A stretch of 15,511 nt of DNA, from contig DYTA01000013.1 of the NCBI GenBank assembly GCA_020726205.1, positions 1-15,511 on the forward strand. Direction: 5' to 3'. Below the pieces are notes generated by a model. That model saw only the letters and a list, made by a program, of their open reading frames with translations. It did not search any database and was not told the origin of the DNA. A program made the translations under genes and the position numbers. Positions 7,032 through 15,246 of this stretch are shown one piece after another (the first letter of the stretch is position 1; every line of letters begins with the position of its first letter). Source of the stretch: Nitrosospira multiformis. Its GTDB lineage: Bacteria > Pseudomonadota > Gammaproteobacteria > Burkholderiales > UBA11063.

Positions 7032-8714
7032 ATGGTAAGAATTGTGGAAAATTTTGCAAGTCTTTTTGAACAACATCTAGCGCAATTAGAAATGCGTGAA
7101 GGTGAAGTAGTTGATGCAACGGTTGTTGCGGTTGATCATAAATATGTAACTGTTTCTGCAGGGTTAAAATCTGAAGCTGTAATTTCAGTTAGTGAATTCA
7201 AGGATGATCTTGGTAACCTTGAAGTTAAAGTTGGCGATGTAGTTAAAGTAGCTATTGAAGCGATTGAAGATGGCAATGGTGAAACCCGTTTATCACGTGA
7301 TAAAGCTCGTCGTATTGCAGCTTGGGAAGAGTTAGAAGGTGCTTTAACTCGTGGTGATATCCTTAATGGTATGGTTTATGGTCGCGTAAAAGGCGGTCTT
7401 GGCGTTATGTACAAAAATGTACGTCTATTCTTACCTGGTTCGTTAATTGATACTCGTACTGTTCGTGATTTTGCACCATACGATAATAAAGAAGTTGAGT
7501 TCAAAGTAATTAAAGTAGATCGTCGTCGCAATAATATCGTTATTTCGCGTAAAGCTGTATTAGTTGAAAAAACTGGTGAAGATAGTAAAGCTATTATTGA
7601 AAAAATGCAAGAAGGTAATGTTGTTCAAGGTATCGTTAAAAATATTACAGATTACGGTGCATTCGTTGATCTTGGTGGTATTGATGGTTTATTGTACATT
7701 ACTGATTTATCTTGGAAGCGTGTTAAACATCCTTCAGAAGTTTTATCTGTAGGTCAAGAAATTGAAGCTAAAGTATTGAAATTTGATCAAGAGAAACATC
7801 GTGTTTCTTTGGGATTAAAACAATTATCAAATGACCCTTGGGTTGGAATTGCTGAACGTTTCCCTGCTGGAACTCGTTTACATGGTAAAGTTTCAAATTT
7901 AACTGATTATGGTGCATTTGTTGAATTAGAACCTGGTATTGAAGGTTTAGTTCATGTATCAGAAATGGATTGGACTAATAAAAATGTTAATCCATCTAAA
8001 TTAGTTAAATTAGGTGATGAAATTCAAATTCAAATTCTTGAAATTGATGCAGATAAACGTCGTATTAGTTTAGGCATGAAACAATGTCAAGCTAATCCAT
8101 GGACAGATTTTGCAGATAAATTCAAAAAAGGTGACCGTGTAGCTGGACAAATTCGTTCAATCACAGACTTCGGTTTATTCATTGGTCTAGATGGCGGAAT
8201 TGATGGTTTAGTGCATGTTTCTGATATTTCTTGGACTTTATCTGGTGATGCGGCAATCCGTAATTACAAAAAAGGTCAAGAAGTTGAAGCTGTGATTATT
8301 TCTGTTGATGTTGAAAAAGAGCGTATTGCATTAGGCATTAAACAATTAGATAATGATCCATATGCAATGTTTTTAAATAACAATGACAAAGGAACAGTAT
8401 TAAACGCTACTGTTAAAGAAGTTAATGCAGAACAAGCTATTTTAGATCTTGGTGATGGTATTGAAGCAGTATTACCTGCTCGCGAAGCATCTTCTGAACG
8501 TGTTGAAGATTTAACTAAAGTATTAAATCTTGGTGATGCATTTGAAGTTATGATTACTAATATTGATCGTAAGTCTCGTGCAATTAGTGTTTCTGTTCGT
8601 GCTAAGGACTCAAGAGAAGAACAAGAAGCTGTAAAACGAGTTAGACAAGCTGAGAAATCATCTGGGACTACTAGTTTAGGTTCTTTGTTACAGGATAAAT
8701 TGTCACAAGGTTAA
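7032..8714 (+). CDS. rpsA: 30S ribosomal protein S1
   Basis: S1 binds mRNA leaders and unfolds them so that the 30S subunit can initiate. The 560-residue product has six S1 OB-fold repeats, at about residues 22-90, 108-174, 195-263, 280-350, 367-437 and 453-523; repeats 3-5 carry the [24 protein letters not shown] and GL-HVS-type RNA-binding signatures. The first two repeats are divergent, as expected for those binding the ribosome and S2. Start choice is uncertain: the ATG at 7032 and the in-frame GTG at 7044 (giving [10 protein letters not shown]) are both plausible, and neither has a good Shine-Dalgarno sequence. In E. coli rpsA also lacks one and is repressed by S1 itself. It lies between cmk and ihfB, with ihfB 2 bases after the stop. 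Confidence 0.96.
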   Translation: MVRIVENFASLFEQHLAQLEMREGEVVDATVVAVDHKYVTVSAGLKSEAVISVSEFKDDLGNLEVKVGDVVKVAIEAIEDGNGETRLSRDKARRIAAWEELEGALTRGDILNGMVYGRVKGGLGVMYKNVRLFLPGSLIDTRTVRDFAPYDNKEVEFKVIKVDRRRNNIVISRKAVLVEKTGEDSKAIIEKMQEGNVVQGIVKNITDYGAFVDLGGIDGLLYITDLSWKRVKHPSEVLSVGQEIEAKVLKFDQEKHRVSLGLKQLSNDPWVGIAERFPAGTRLHGKVSNLTDYGAFVELEPGIEGLVHVSEMDWTNKNVNPSKLVKLGDEIQIQILEIDADKRRISLGMKQCQANPWTDFADKFKKGDRVAGQIRSITDFGLFIGLDGGIDGLVHVSDISWTLSGDAAIRNYKKGQEVEAVIISVDVEKERIALGIKQLDNDPYAMFLNNNDKGTVLNATVKEVNAEQAILDLGDGIEAVLPAREASSERVEDLTKVLNLGDAFEVMITNIDRKSRAISVSVRAKDSREEQEAVKRVRQAEKSSGTTSLGSLLQDKLSQG

Positions 8715-8716
8715 TT

Positions 8717-9004
8717 ATGAATCGCTCGGATGTTATAAAAAAACTCTCTGAGCTTTATCCTAAACTAAGTCGCAAAGAAGTTGAACATATTGTTAAAAAT
8801 TTATATCTTTCAATATGTTCAAGCATTGCAAAAGGTAAACGCATAGAAGTACGTGGTTTTGGATGTTTTTCATTGAAACATCGTGCAGCAGGTGAAGTTC
8901 GTAATCCACGTCATGGTGTTGCAGTGAAATCAGCTGAAAGACATGTTGTATATTTCCGTGCAGGAAAAGAGCTAAGAGAAAGAGTTGATATCTTTAGTAG
9001 ATAA
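8717..9004 (+). CDS. ihfB: Integration host factor subunit beta
   Basis: IHF is an alpha/beta heterodimer that binds specific sites in the minor groove and bends DNA by about 160 degrees, serving recombination, replication and many promoters. The 95-residue product is a full HU/IHF-family domain: N-terminal helices (MNRSDVIKKLSELYPKLSRK), GKRIEVRGFGCFSLKHRA, and the beta-arm tip VRNPRHG in which Pro64 is the residue that intercalates between base pairs. The end FRAGKELRERV is typical. The RGFG-F pattern and start MNRSD fit the beta rather than the alpha subunit or HU. Its start lies 2 bases after the rpsA stop with AAGG at the end of rpsA as ribosome site, so translation is probably coupled. 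Confidence 0.95.
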   Translation: MNRSDVIKKLSELYPKLSRKEVEHIVKNLYLSICSSIAKGKRIEVRGFGCFSLKHRAAGEVRNPRHGVAVKSAERHVVYFRAGKELRERVDIFSR

Positions 9005-9011
9005 AGATTTT

Positions 9012-9042
9012 ACCTTCACTAAAATTTAGTGAAGGTTTTTTT
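9012..9042 (+). terminator. Rho-independent terminator of cmk-rpsA-ihfB
   Basis: Near-perfect 25-base palindrome ACCTTCACTAAA-A-TTTAGTGAAGGT (9012-9036), 11 bp with a 3-base loop, followed by seven T. It starts 8 bases after the ihfB stop. It is not followed by a T run when read on the - strand, so it probably does not serve the convergent operon. Confidence 0.92.
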
Positions 9043-9075
9043 ATTCAGTGAACGAAGACTATTTTTAACGTATGG

Positions 9076-11214
9076 TTATAATATTAATACTTTAATACAA
9101 AGATTGCCATCTTGATCTTTTTCTACACCATGAATATCTGTTTCAAATCCAGGTACTTCTCGCCCAATATTCTCTAATAATATTAAATAATCTAACACTC
9201 CTCGTGATTCTTGTGTAACTTTCTCTCCTGGCATAATTAATGGTACACCAGGTGGGTAAGGTAGTATCATTACTGCACTAGTGTGATTTTCTAAGTCTCG
9301 TAATTTAACTGTTTTTGTTTCTCCTTTTATTAATTTTTTAAAAGCATTGTGTGGTGTCATTTCAATATGAGGTAGAAAATCAAATGCATGATACATCATT
9401 TTTGGTAAATTATATTGTTGCATTAGGCCATGAATGCGTTTTGCTAATTCTTGAATTTTCATGTTTTGATAAAATTGAGGATAGCGTGAGTAAAGATTTG
9501 GGAGCATATTTCTTACGCTCTGATTTTTGTCAAATGCAGATTTAAAATTATTTAAAATAGTGAGAAGTTTCATTGATTTAGGGCGACTAATCCCAATACT
9601 AAATAAAAATAACATGCTATATGGACCAGTTTTTTCTACAATGACCCCGTGATCATCTAGAAACATGCTAACAATTTCTGCTGGTATACCAAAATCTGAT
9701 AATTGATTATTTGTAATTCCTGGTGTAATGATGGTAACCTTTACAGGGTCTAAATACATATGATTTATATCTTGATTTTTAAATCCATGCCATTTATCAT
9801 GAGGCATTAACTCCCAGCATTCTGGATGTTCAATATTTTCTGGTTGCCAGACATCAAAATACCAGTCTTTAGATTCAGCTTTAAGTTTTTTGATTTCTTG
9901 ACGAAAATTTGTTGCTCTTTTAATAGAACGATTAATTAAATTATAACCTCGTTCACCTCGCATCATTGCAGCAGCAATTTCACAACTAGCTGTAATTTGA
10001 TATAGAGGACTTGTTGATGTATGCATCATATAACACTCATCCATTACATCTTTATCGATTTTGCCTTTAACGTGTATCATTGAAGCTTGTGAAAAGGCGG
10101 CTAATAATTTATGTGTTGAATGAGTTTCAAATATTATTTGCTCTCCGATAGCACTAGTACACATACCATATTTTCCTTTATAGATTGGATGAAAGTTAGT
10201 ATACGGTACCCAAGCACTATCAAAGTGTAATTTATTTACTTTTAAAGTTCGTTTAATGTATTCTGTGTTATATAATAGTCCATCGTAAGTTGAATTGGTT
10301 ATGACTGCATATGTTGGCCATTGTGCTTGAATTGGAGAGCTATCAATTTTATTTTGAATTTCTTTAGCTGTAAATTCAGATTGAGGAATACCACCTAAAA
10401 TTCCATAAGCATTTCTTGTTGGTCTTAAATAAATAGGTATCACATCAGTCATCATCATGAAATGGCAAATTGATTTATGACAATTTCGATCTACTAATAT
10501 AGTATCTCCATCACTTGCAGAATATAAACCTACCATTTTATTTGCTGTAGAGGTACCATTTGTGACGATGTAAGAGTAATCTGAATTAAAAGTTTCTGAA
10601 ATATACTCTTCAGCTTCTTTGTGCAATCCTGTATGATCTAGCAAACTTCCTAATTCTGGGACTGAAATTGAAATATCTGCTTTGAATGTATTTGCACCAA
10701 AAAAATCATGGAAGTGTGCACCAACTGGAGAGCGAGTAAAAGCAGTTCCTGCCATATGACCAGGTGTACAAAAGGTATATTTATTAGAGTTAACATAACG
10801 CATTAACTCTTTTGTGAACGGTGGGGTAATTATATTTAGGTAATCATTAATTGCATTTACTATACGGTTTGTATCTTCTTTAGTTAAATGTTGATCATAT
10901 TGCAAAAAATCTAAATTAAGATTAAAATTCGATAATTCTAAATCTAATTCATTTTGATGAGTATCAATTAAAAAAATAGGTAAATCAGGGTTTAGTTCAG
11001 CAATTACTTCAAGTTGCTTTAGTTCAACAGATTCCCAGTCTACAATGTAACTCACTATTCTTGCGTTATGTTTTAATGTCGAAATACTATCTGCGAGAGT
11101 AGAGCTACTAATGATATTATATTCTAGATCTGTTAAATGTTGTGTAAGCTTATTTAAAAATAGTTTCTTTTGTTCATTAAGTCTATTATGGTAAGTGACT
11201 AATATATCTCGCAT
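9076..11214 (-). CDS. cadA: Lysine decarboxylase (LdcI/CadA type)
   Basis: PLP enzyme that decarboxylates lysine to cadaverine and CO2, consuming a proton; used in acid resistance and polyamine supply. The 712 residues (E. coli CadA has 715) show the three family parts: an N-terminal receiver-like wing domain (1 to about 128), the PLP fold, and a C-terminal domain ending GFETDIHGVEKDQDG. Key residues: Lys369 in STHKLLAAFSQASMIHVKG forms the Schiff base, His246 in DRNCHKS stacks on PLP, and Asp332 in HFDSAWVPY binds the ring nitrogen. Long stretches (YTFCTPGHM, TRNAYGILGGIPQSEF, NSTYDGLLYNT, EKTGPY, MILPYPPGVPL) match my memory of CadA/LdcC better than of arginine or ornithine decarboxylases. 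The start has AAGG 8 bases upstream. It is the last gene of the - strand operon, 19 bases after birA. No antiporter (cadB) or CadC-like regulator is in the window. Lysine specificity is likely, not proven. Confidence 0.9.
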   Translation of the reverse strand: MRDILVTYHNRLNEQKKLFLNKLTQHLTDLEYNIISSSTLADSISTLKHNARIVSYIVDWESVELKQLEVIAELNPDLPIFLIDTHQNELDLELSNFNLNLDFLQYDQHLTKEDTNRIVNAINDYLNIITPPFTKELMRYVNSNKYTFCTPGHMAGTAFTRSPVGAHFHDFFGANTFKADISISVPELGSLLDHTGLHKEAEEYISETFNSDYSYIVTNGTSTANKMVGLYSASDGDTILVDRNCHKSICHFMMMTDVIPIYLRPTRNAYGILGGIPQSEFTAKEIQNKIDSSPIQAQWPTYAVITNSTYDGLLYNTEYIKRTLKVNKLHFDSAWVPYTNFHPIYKGKYGMCTSAIGEQIIFETHSTHKLLAAFSQASMIHVKGKIDKDVMDECYMMHTSTSPLYQITASCEIAAAMMRGERGYNLINRSIKRATNFRQEIKKLKAESKDWYFDVWQPENIEHPECWELMPHDKWHGFKNQDINHMYLDPVKVTIITPGITNNQLSDFGIPAEIVSMFLDDHGVIVEKTGPYSMLFLFSIGISRPKSMKLLTILNNFKSAFDKNQSVRNMLPNLYSRYPQFYQNMKIQELAKRIHGLMQQYNLPKMMYHAFDFLPHIEMTPHNAFKKLIKGETKTVKLRDLENHTSAVMILPYPPGVPLIMPGEKVTQESRGVLDYLILLENIGREVPGFETDIHGVEKDQDGNLCIKVLIL

Positions 11215-11233
11215 TATAATTACCTTATAAATT

Positions 11234-12124
11234 TTAATTTACAATCAAGCTAATCGCAGAACTTGAAAAAATTTGCGTACCATTGTGAGTTTGAACTACT
11301 AAAGCCCCGTCTTCTGTAATATCGCAATGATTTCCATTTGCCATTACGACTTTATTTTGTAATATAGAAACATTTTTATTTAGATGCCAACAGTTATCTA
11401 ACCATTCTCGTCGAAGTATAGCAAATCCAAATAATTTAAATTCATTTAACACTTGTTCTAAGTTTATTATTAGATCTGCTATAAATTGATTTCTTTCTAA
11501 ATTAATAATATTATCAATGCCTATACCTATAATAATATGATTAATATTATTGCGTAAAACATTATCAACTAAAATTCCTGCTATTTTTATTTCAGAGTGA
11601 TATATATCATTTGGCCATTTAATTTTATTGATAATTCGATTATTTTTAAGTAATCGATTAATTGCAACGGCACTAATAATAGGTAGTAATGATAGTTTAA
11701 AATCTATTGGCAGATGATAAACTATAGATACAGTAATATCATGTGCAATACTGCTGAGCCATGTACGACCAAATCGACCTTTTCCAGCTGATTGCCATTC
11801 GCAACTTACTATGCTACGGTCAGCAAGTTGTTCTATATGGGTCATAGCATAATTATTTGTTGAGCTACAGTGATCTAAAATTATGCAATCATACGTTAAA
11901 TGATTTTGCAGCAAGTGTTGTTGTATTAACTCTTTTTTAAGAAAATTTAATTTATTAGTTAATCTATACTTTCCATTTTGACAGCTAATTAAATTATGTT
12001 GGAGCGTATTTGTTTTACCTATTAAATTTAATGTGTTTATTATAGATAAATTCAATAACTTTGCTAATGTACTTATAGTAATTATATTTGTCTGATCAAG
12101 AGTTTTTAGTAATTTAATTTCCAT
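11234..12124 (-). CDS. birA: Biotin--[acetyl-CoA-carboxylase] ligase, possibly bifunctional repressor
   Basis: Makes biotinyl-AMP and transfers biotin to the carrier-protein lysine of acetyl-CoA carboxylase. The 296-residue product has an N-terminal winged-helix-like region (about 1-60, TISTLAKLLNLSIINTLNLIG), a central ligase domain, and a small C-terminal SH3-like domain (about 250-296). The adenylate-binding loop is SAGKGRFGRTW (residues 112-122; family G-R-G-R-R-G-R-W), with KWPND at 169-173 and KIAGILVD at 180-187, where Lys180 corresponds to the conserved catalytic lysine. Presence of the HTH suggests it could also repress biotin genes, but no biotin operon is near. The protein is very rich in Ile, Leu and Asn, in line with the AT-rich genome. 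Its ATG lies inside the end of rfaE2 (11-base overlap), indicating translational coupling. Confidence 0.93.
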   Translation of the reverse strand: MEIKLLKTLDQTNIITISTLAKLLNLSIINTLNLIGKTNTLQHNLISCQNGKYRLTNKLNFLKKELIQQHLLQNHLTYDCIILDHCSSTNNYAMTHIEQLADRSIVSCEWQSAGKGRFGRTWLSSIAHDITVSIVYHLPIDFKLSLLPIISAVAINRLLKNNRIINKIKWPNDIYHSEIKIAGILVDNVLRNNINHIIIGIGIDNIINLERNQFIADLIINLEQVLNEFKLFGFAILRREWLDNCWHLNKNVSILQNKVVMANGNHCDITEDGALVVQTHNGTQIFSSSAISLIVN

Positions 12125-12614
12125 TTTTTCTAATCTGTGTGACTAATTTTGTTGTTGATGTTTCATATAAAAATGGAATTGAATGAACTTTTCCTCCGTT
12201 CAGAATTATTTCGTTACTACCAACAATTTTATCTTGACTCCAGTCACCACCTTTGACTAGAATATCAGGCATAATTTGTAAAATTAAATTTAACGGTGTA
12301 TCTTCATCAAAATAAGTTACAAAATTTACTGACTCTAAACTTGCCATTACAGCTAGACGATTCGCCAGACAATTTATTGGACGATCGTTGCCTTTTCCTT
12401 GACGCTTGACTGATGCGTCGGTATTCAATGCTACAATCATAGCACTACCTAGTTCTCTTGCTTGTGCTAAATACGTAACATGCCCGCGATGTATAATATC
12501 AAAACATCCATTTGTAAAAACTAATGGAGCATTGGCTTTTATTTGTAATAATTTTGAAGCGATTTCATTGGGGTGGATAATTTTTTTTTCAAATTGAGGT
12601 GATTTGTAATTCAT
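12114..12614 (-). CDS. rfaE2: D-glycero-beta-D-manno-heptose 1-phosphate adenylyltransferase
   Basis: Transfers AMP from ATP to heptose 1-phosphate to give ADP-heptose for the LPS inner core. This is the stand-alone second domain of what is fused as HldE in enterics, as usual in betaproteobacteria. The chosen ATG at 12614 has an excellent ribosome site (AGGGAGA, ending 6 bases upstream) and gives 166 residues; an upstream in-frame ATG at 12701 would lie inside the rhodanese gene and adds 29 residues unlike the family. Motifs: FTNGCFDIIHRGHVTYLAQA with the nucleotidyltransferase HxGH at His42-His45, NTDASVKRQGKG, RPIN, ILVKGGDW, and STTKL near the end. It lies 37 bases after the rhodanese gene and overlaps birA by 11 bases. 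A sugar-kinase partner (rfaE1) is not in the window. Confidence 0.93.
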   Translation of the reverse strand: MNYKSPQFEKKIIHPNEIASKLLQIKANAPLVFTNGCFDIIHRGHVTYLAQARELGSAMIVALNTDASVKRQGKGNDRPINCLANRLAVMASLESVNFVTYFDEDTPLNLILQIMPDILVKGGDWSQDKIVGSNEIILNGGKVHSIPFLYETSTTKLVTQIRKNGN

Positions 12615-12651
12615 GTCTTGTCTCCCTATAAAAGTATTATGCGAAATAATT

Positions 12652-13020
12652 TTATTTTTCAATTGGATAGTTTTGCTCTTGCCAATGTCGAATTCCTCCA
12701 TCCATTGAAAAAATATTAGTATAACCCATTTTTTGTAAATTAACAGCAGCTAAAGCAGAACGAAAACCACCACCGCAATATAAAATTATTTCTATTTCTT
12801 TTGTTGTAATATGTTGTGCAATATCACGTTCTAATATTCCTCGACCAATATGAATTGCACCTATAATTCTAGATTTTTCCCACTCATGATCCTCGCGAAC
12901 ATCAATCAAAATAAATTTTGAGCCATTGACTATTTTTTGGTAAACTTGATCAACGGTTAGTTCTTTTATAAGTGGGCGTATTTCATTAACGATTTTTTCA
13001 AACTCAGGATCATGTAACAT
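12652..13020 (-). CDS. Rhodanese-like domain protein
   Basis: Single-domain sulfurtransferase-type protein of 122 residues. Rhodaneses carry a persulfide on a loop cysteine and transfer sulfur to acceptors such as thiols or cyanide. The loop here is YCGGGFRS with the catalytic Cys82 and Arg87, consistent with an active protein. Other signatures: ILIDVREDHEWEKSRIIGAIHIGRG (about 37-61; the family pattern is hDVRe..E...GHI.gA) and DGGIRHWQEQNYPIEK at the end. No signal peptide is seen, so it should be cytoplasmic. It sits between rdgB (15 bases upstream) and rfaE2. The in vivo acceptor cannot be inferred. Confidence 0.88.
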   Translation of the reverse strand: MLHDPEFEKIVNEIRPLIKELTVDQVYQKIVNGSKFILIDVREDHEWEKSRIIGAIHIGRGILERDIAQHITTKEIEIILYCGGGFRSALAAVNLQKMGYTNIFSMDGGIRHWQEQNYPIEK

Positions 13021-13035
13021 GTTATTTAACTCCTT

Positions 13036-13632
13036 TTATAGTAAATTTGCTGTTTTTAATTTGCTTAATAGTTGATTTAGTGCTTTTCCTCGATGGCTAA
13101 TTTCATTTTTTATAGTTTCTTCAAGTTCAGCAACAGTGGCATTATATTGTGGTAAATAAAAAATTGGGTCATATCCGTGTCCGCTGTGTCCTGATTGTTG
13201 TAGTGCAATTTGTCCTTCAAAAATTCCCTCTGCAATAATTGGTTGAGGATCCTTCTCATTTCTAACAAAAACTAATGAACAATAAAAATATGCTGAACGC
13301 TCTAGTTTAGAATCTAGAGTCATTAATAACTTATTTATGTTAGCTTGATCCGATTTAGGTTCTCCAGCATAGCGAGCTGAGTAAATACCTGGTTCACCAT
13401 TTAATATTGCAACACATAATCCTGAATCATCTGCTAATGCTGGTAGTCCAGTATACTTTGCACAATGGCGAGCTTTGTGTAGAGAGTTTTCAACAAAAGT
13501 AATAAATGGTTCATCAACTTCTGGTACATTTAACTCCGACTGTGAAATAATTTCTATTCCAAACGTTGCAAAAATTTGTTTGAATTCTTTGATTTTGCCT
13601 TGATTATTAGAAGCTATAACAATTTTTTTCAT
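13036..13632 (-). CDS. rdgB: dITP/XTP pyrophosphatase (Ham1/RdgB family)
   Basis: Hydrolyses non-canonical purine triphosphates (dITP, ITP, XTP) to monophosphates, keeping them out of DNA and RNA. The 198-residue product is normal length. Motifs in order: ASNNQGKIKEF (7-17), FVENSLHKA (46-54), ADDSGL with the catalytic Asp68-Asp69, GEPGIYSARYAG (79-90), SGHGYDPIF (150-158) and KNEISHRGKA (175-184). The start at 13632 gives the expected MKKIVIASNN; the bases before it (AAATTTAAACT) contain no Shine-Dalgarno sequence, so initiation may be weak or unusual. It is the first gene of a five-gene - strand unit (rdgB, rhodanese, rfaE2, birA, lysine decarboxylase), divergent from pgk with a 236-base gap. 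Confidence 0.95.
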   Translation of the reverse strand: MKKIVIASNNQGKIKEFKQIFATFGIEIISQSELNVPEVDEPFITFVENSLHKARHCAKYTGLPALADDSGLCVAILNGEPGIYSARYAGEPKSDQANINKLLMTLDSKLERSAYFYCSLVFVRNEKDPQPIIAEGIFEGQIALQQSGHSGHGYDPIFYLPQYNATVAELEETIKNEISHRGKALNQLLSKLKTANLL

Positions 13633-13665
13633 AGTTTAAATTTACTTAAAAATAATATGGTTATT

Positions 13666-13678
13666 GCGCACGGTGCGC
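13666..13678. promoter_or_regulatory. G+C-rich palindrome, possible operator
   Basis: GCGCACGGTGCGC is a perfect 6+1+6 inverted repeat 34 bases upstream of the rdgB start, in an otherwise AT-rich gap. Flanks are partly symmetric too (TTATT on one side and TAATA on the other). The single-base centre makes an RNA hairpin poor and a dimeric regulator site more likely. No T run follows on either strand, so it is not a terminator. Regulator unknown. Confidence 0.4.
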
Positions 13679-13739
13679 TAATACGGTAAAATACTTCTTG
13701 AAAGATTTTGCAAACAGAAAAATATAAAGAACTTCTGTG

Positions 13740-13790
13740 AGCAATTAATTATAATATCAGCAAATTTTACCATAATCATCTATTTTTTGT
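13740..13790. promoter_or_regulatory. Candidate overlapping -10 elements in the rdgB/pgk divergent gap
   Basis: ATTATAAT contains TATAAT on the + strand (13750-13755) and TATAAT on the - strand (13753-13748). For the - strand, a weak -35 (TTATGG, 13775-13770) stands 16 bases upstream, giving a long leader of roughly 110 bases for rdgB. For the + strand no good -35 is seen. In such AT-rich DNA chance matches are common, so these are tentative. Confidence 0.25.
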
Positions 13791-13868
13791 GGTGATGAAT
13801 TAGTTTAATGAGCTAATTATAAGTAATCTAAAAAATATGTTAATCTTAATTTTTAAAGGTGGGATACC

Positions 13869-15044
13869 ATGCATTTTAACAAAATTACTGACTTAAATCT
13901 AGCAGGGAAAAAAGTTTTTATCCGTACAGATATGAATGTACCGTTGAAAGATGGTGTTATTGGTGATGATACTCGTATTCGTGCTGGTTTAACAACTATT
14001 AAATACGCTTTAGATAATGGAGCTCAAGTAATTGTGGCTACACATTTAGGACGTCCAACAGAAGGAGAAGTATCTCCTGCTGATCACGTAAAACCAGTTG
14101 CTGATGCTTTAGCTAAATTATTAGGTGTAGAAGTTCCTGTTGTTTCTGATTGGCAAGCAAATGGTGTGAAATTTTCATCTAGTAATGTTGTAATGTTAGA
14201 AAATGTTCGCTGTAATAAAGGTGAAAAAAAGAATGTGGATGAATTAGGTCAACAATATGCTGCTCTATGTGATGTATTCTGTTATGACGCATTTGCAACT
14301 GCTCACCGAGCTGAAGCTTCAACAAACTCGGTTGGTAAAAATGCTGCTGCGGTTTGCGCTGGTATGTTGATGTCAAAAGAATTAGATTCATTAGCTAAAG
14401 CTGTTGCTACGCCAGCTAAACCAGTAGTTGCAGTGGTTGCAGGTTCTAAAGTTTCAACTAAACTAACAATTTTAGATAATTTAGCTGATAAAGTTGATGT
14501 ATTGATCGTTGGTGGTGGTATTTTGAATACTTTTATGTTAGCTAAAGGTACAAAAATTGGTGCATCATTAGCTGAGGCTGATTTGGTAGCAGAAGCTAAA
14601 AAAGTAATGGACAAAATGGAAGCTCGTGGAGCAATTGTACCTTTACCACAAGACGTTGTTGTTGCAACTGAATTTAGTGCTACTGCTACAGCTACTGAAA
14701 AAAATGTCGCAGATGTAGCTGATAATGAAATGATTTTAGATATTGGTGCTAAATTTGCTGGTGAATTAGCTCAGATTTTAGAGTCTGCTGGTACAATTAT
14801 TTGGAATGGTCCAGTTGGCGTATTTGAGTTTGATCAATTTGCTAACGGAACTAAGGTTGTTGCTAATGCAATTGCTAATTCAAATGGATTTAGCTTAGCT
14901 GGTGGCGGTGATACTATTGCAGCAATTAATAAATTCCAAATTTTTGATAAAATTAGTTATGTTTCTACTGCTGGTGGTGCATTGTTAGAATTTTTGGAAG
15001 GTAAAGAATTACCTGCAATTACATTATTAACTAGCCGTGCATAA
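13869..15044 (+). CDS. pgk: Phosphoglycerate kinase
   Basis: Transfers phosphate from 1,3-bisphosphoglycerate to ADP in glycolysis, reversible in gluconeogenesis. The 391-residue product is full length. N-domain substrate-binding motifs: IRTDMNVPL (Arg19, Asp21, Asn23), THLGRP (58-63), [12 protein letters not shown], and [12 protein letters not shown] (the family more often has DAFGTAHR). C-domain nucleotide-binding parts: [48 protein letters not shown] and [19 protein letters not shown]. The ribosome site AAAGGTGGG is very strong, 4-5 bases from the ATG with GATACC between. It is monocistronic here: divergent from rdgB and followed by a strong terminator. Confidence 0.97.
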   Translation: MHFNKITDLNLAGKKVFIRTDMNVPLKDGVIGDDTRIRAGLTTIKYALDNGAQVIVATHLGRPTEGEVSPADHVKPVADALAKLLGVEVPVVSDWQANGVKFSSSNVVMLENVRCNKGEKKNVDELGQQYAALCDVFCYDAFATAHRAEASTNSVGKNAAAVCAGMLMSKELDSLAKAVATPAKPVVAVVAGSKVSTKLTILDNLADKVDVLIVGGGILNTFMLAKGTKIGASLAEADLVAEAKKVMDKMEARGAIVPLPQDVVVATEFSATATATEKNVADVADNEMILDIGAKFAGELAQILESAGTIIWNGPVGVFEFDQFANGTKVVANAIANSNGFSLAGGGDTIAAINKFQIFDKISYVSTAGGALLEFLEGKELPAITLLTSRA

Positions 15045-15064
15045 TCTAGTAAATTAGCATTTTG

Positions 15065-15096
15065 AAATCGTCACTAAATTTAGTGGCGATTTTTTT
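15065..15096 (+). terminator. Rho-independent terminator of pgk
   Basis: Stem of about 12 bp: AAATCGTCACTAA pairs with TTAGTGGCGATTT (one G-T mismatch as a G-U pair) around a 4-base loop AATT, then a T run. It starts 20 bases after the pgk stop. The core CACTAAATTTAGTG closely matches the ihfB terminator core. Confidence 0.92.
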
Positions 15097-15246
15097 ATTG
15101 TAGTGTTCTATTCTACATCCTGTTTTGTTATTTATTGCGCTGCAAAACCGTGCTGGATTTTTACTGAAATAGAGTTGATGAACTAGAAAAACTATTGTGC
15201 TTGCCAACAGTACCAAAACAAAATGATGCCTCATATTTAGTTTTAA

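Noticed and set aside
7564..7752. A 62-codon + strand frame inside rpsA.
   Set aside because: Out-of-frame shadow within an intact S1 coding sequence.
9351..9545. A 64-codon + strand frame opposite the lysine decarboxylase gene.
   Set aside because: Shadow of a full-length recognised gene; no ribosome site.
14179..14614. Two - strand frames of 70 and 103 codons inside pgk.
   Set aside because: Antisense to an intact pgk; arise from its Ala/Lys-rich codon pattern.
15046..15234. A 62-codon - strand frame with a hydrophobic N-terminus (MRHHFVLVLLAS) after pgk.
   Set aside because: No ribosome site, it reads straight through the pgk terminator hairpin, and its C-terminal part is simply the translation of that hairpin. 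Hydrophobic strings are common by chance in AT-rich DNA.
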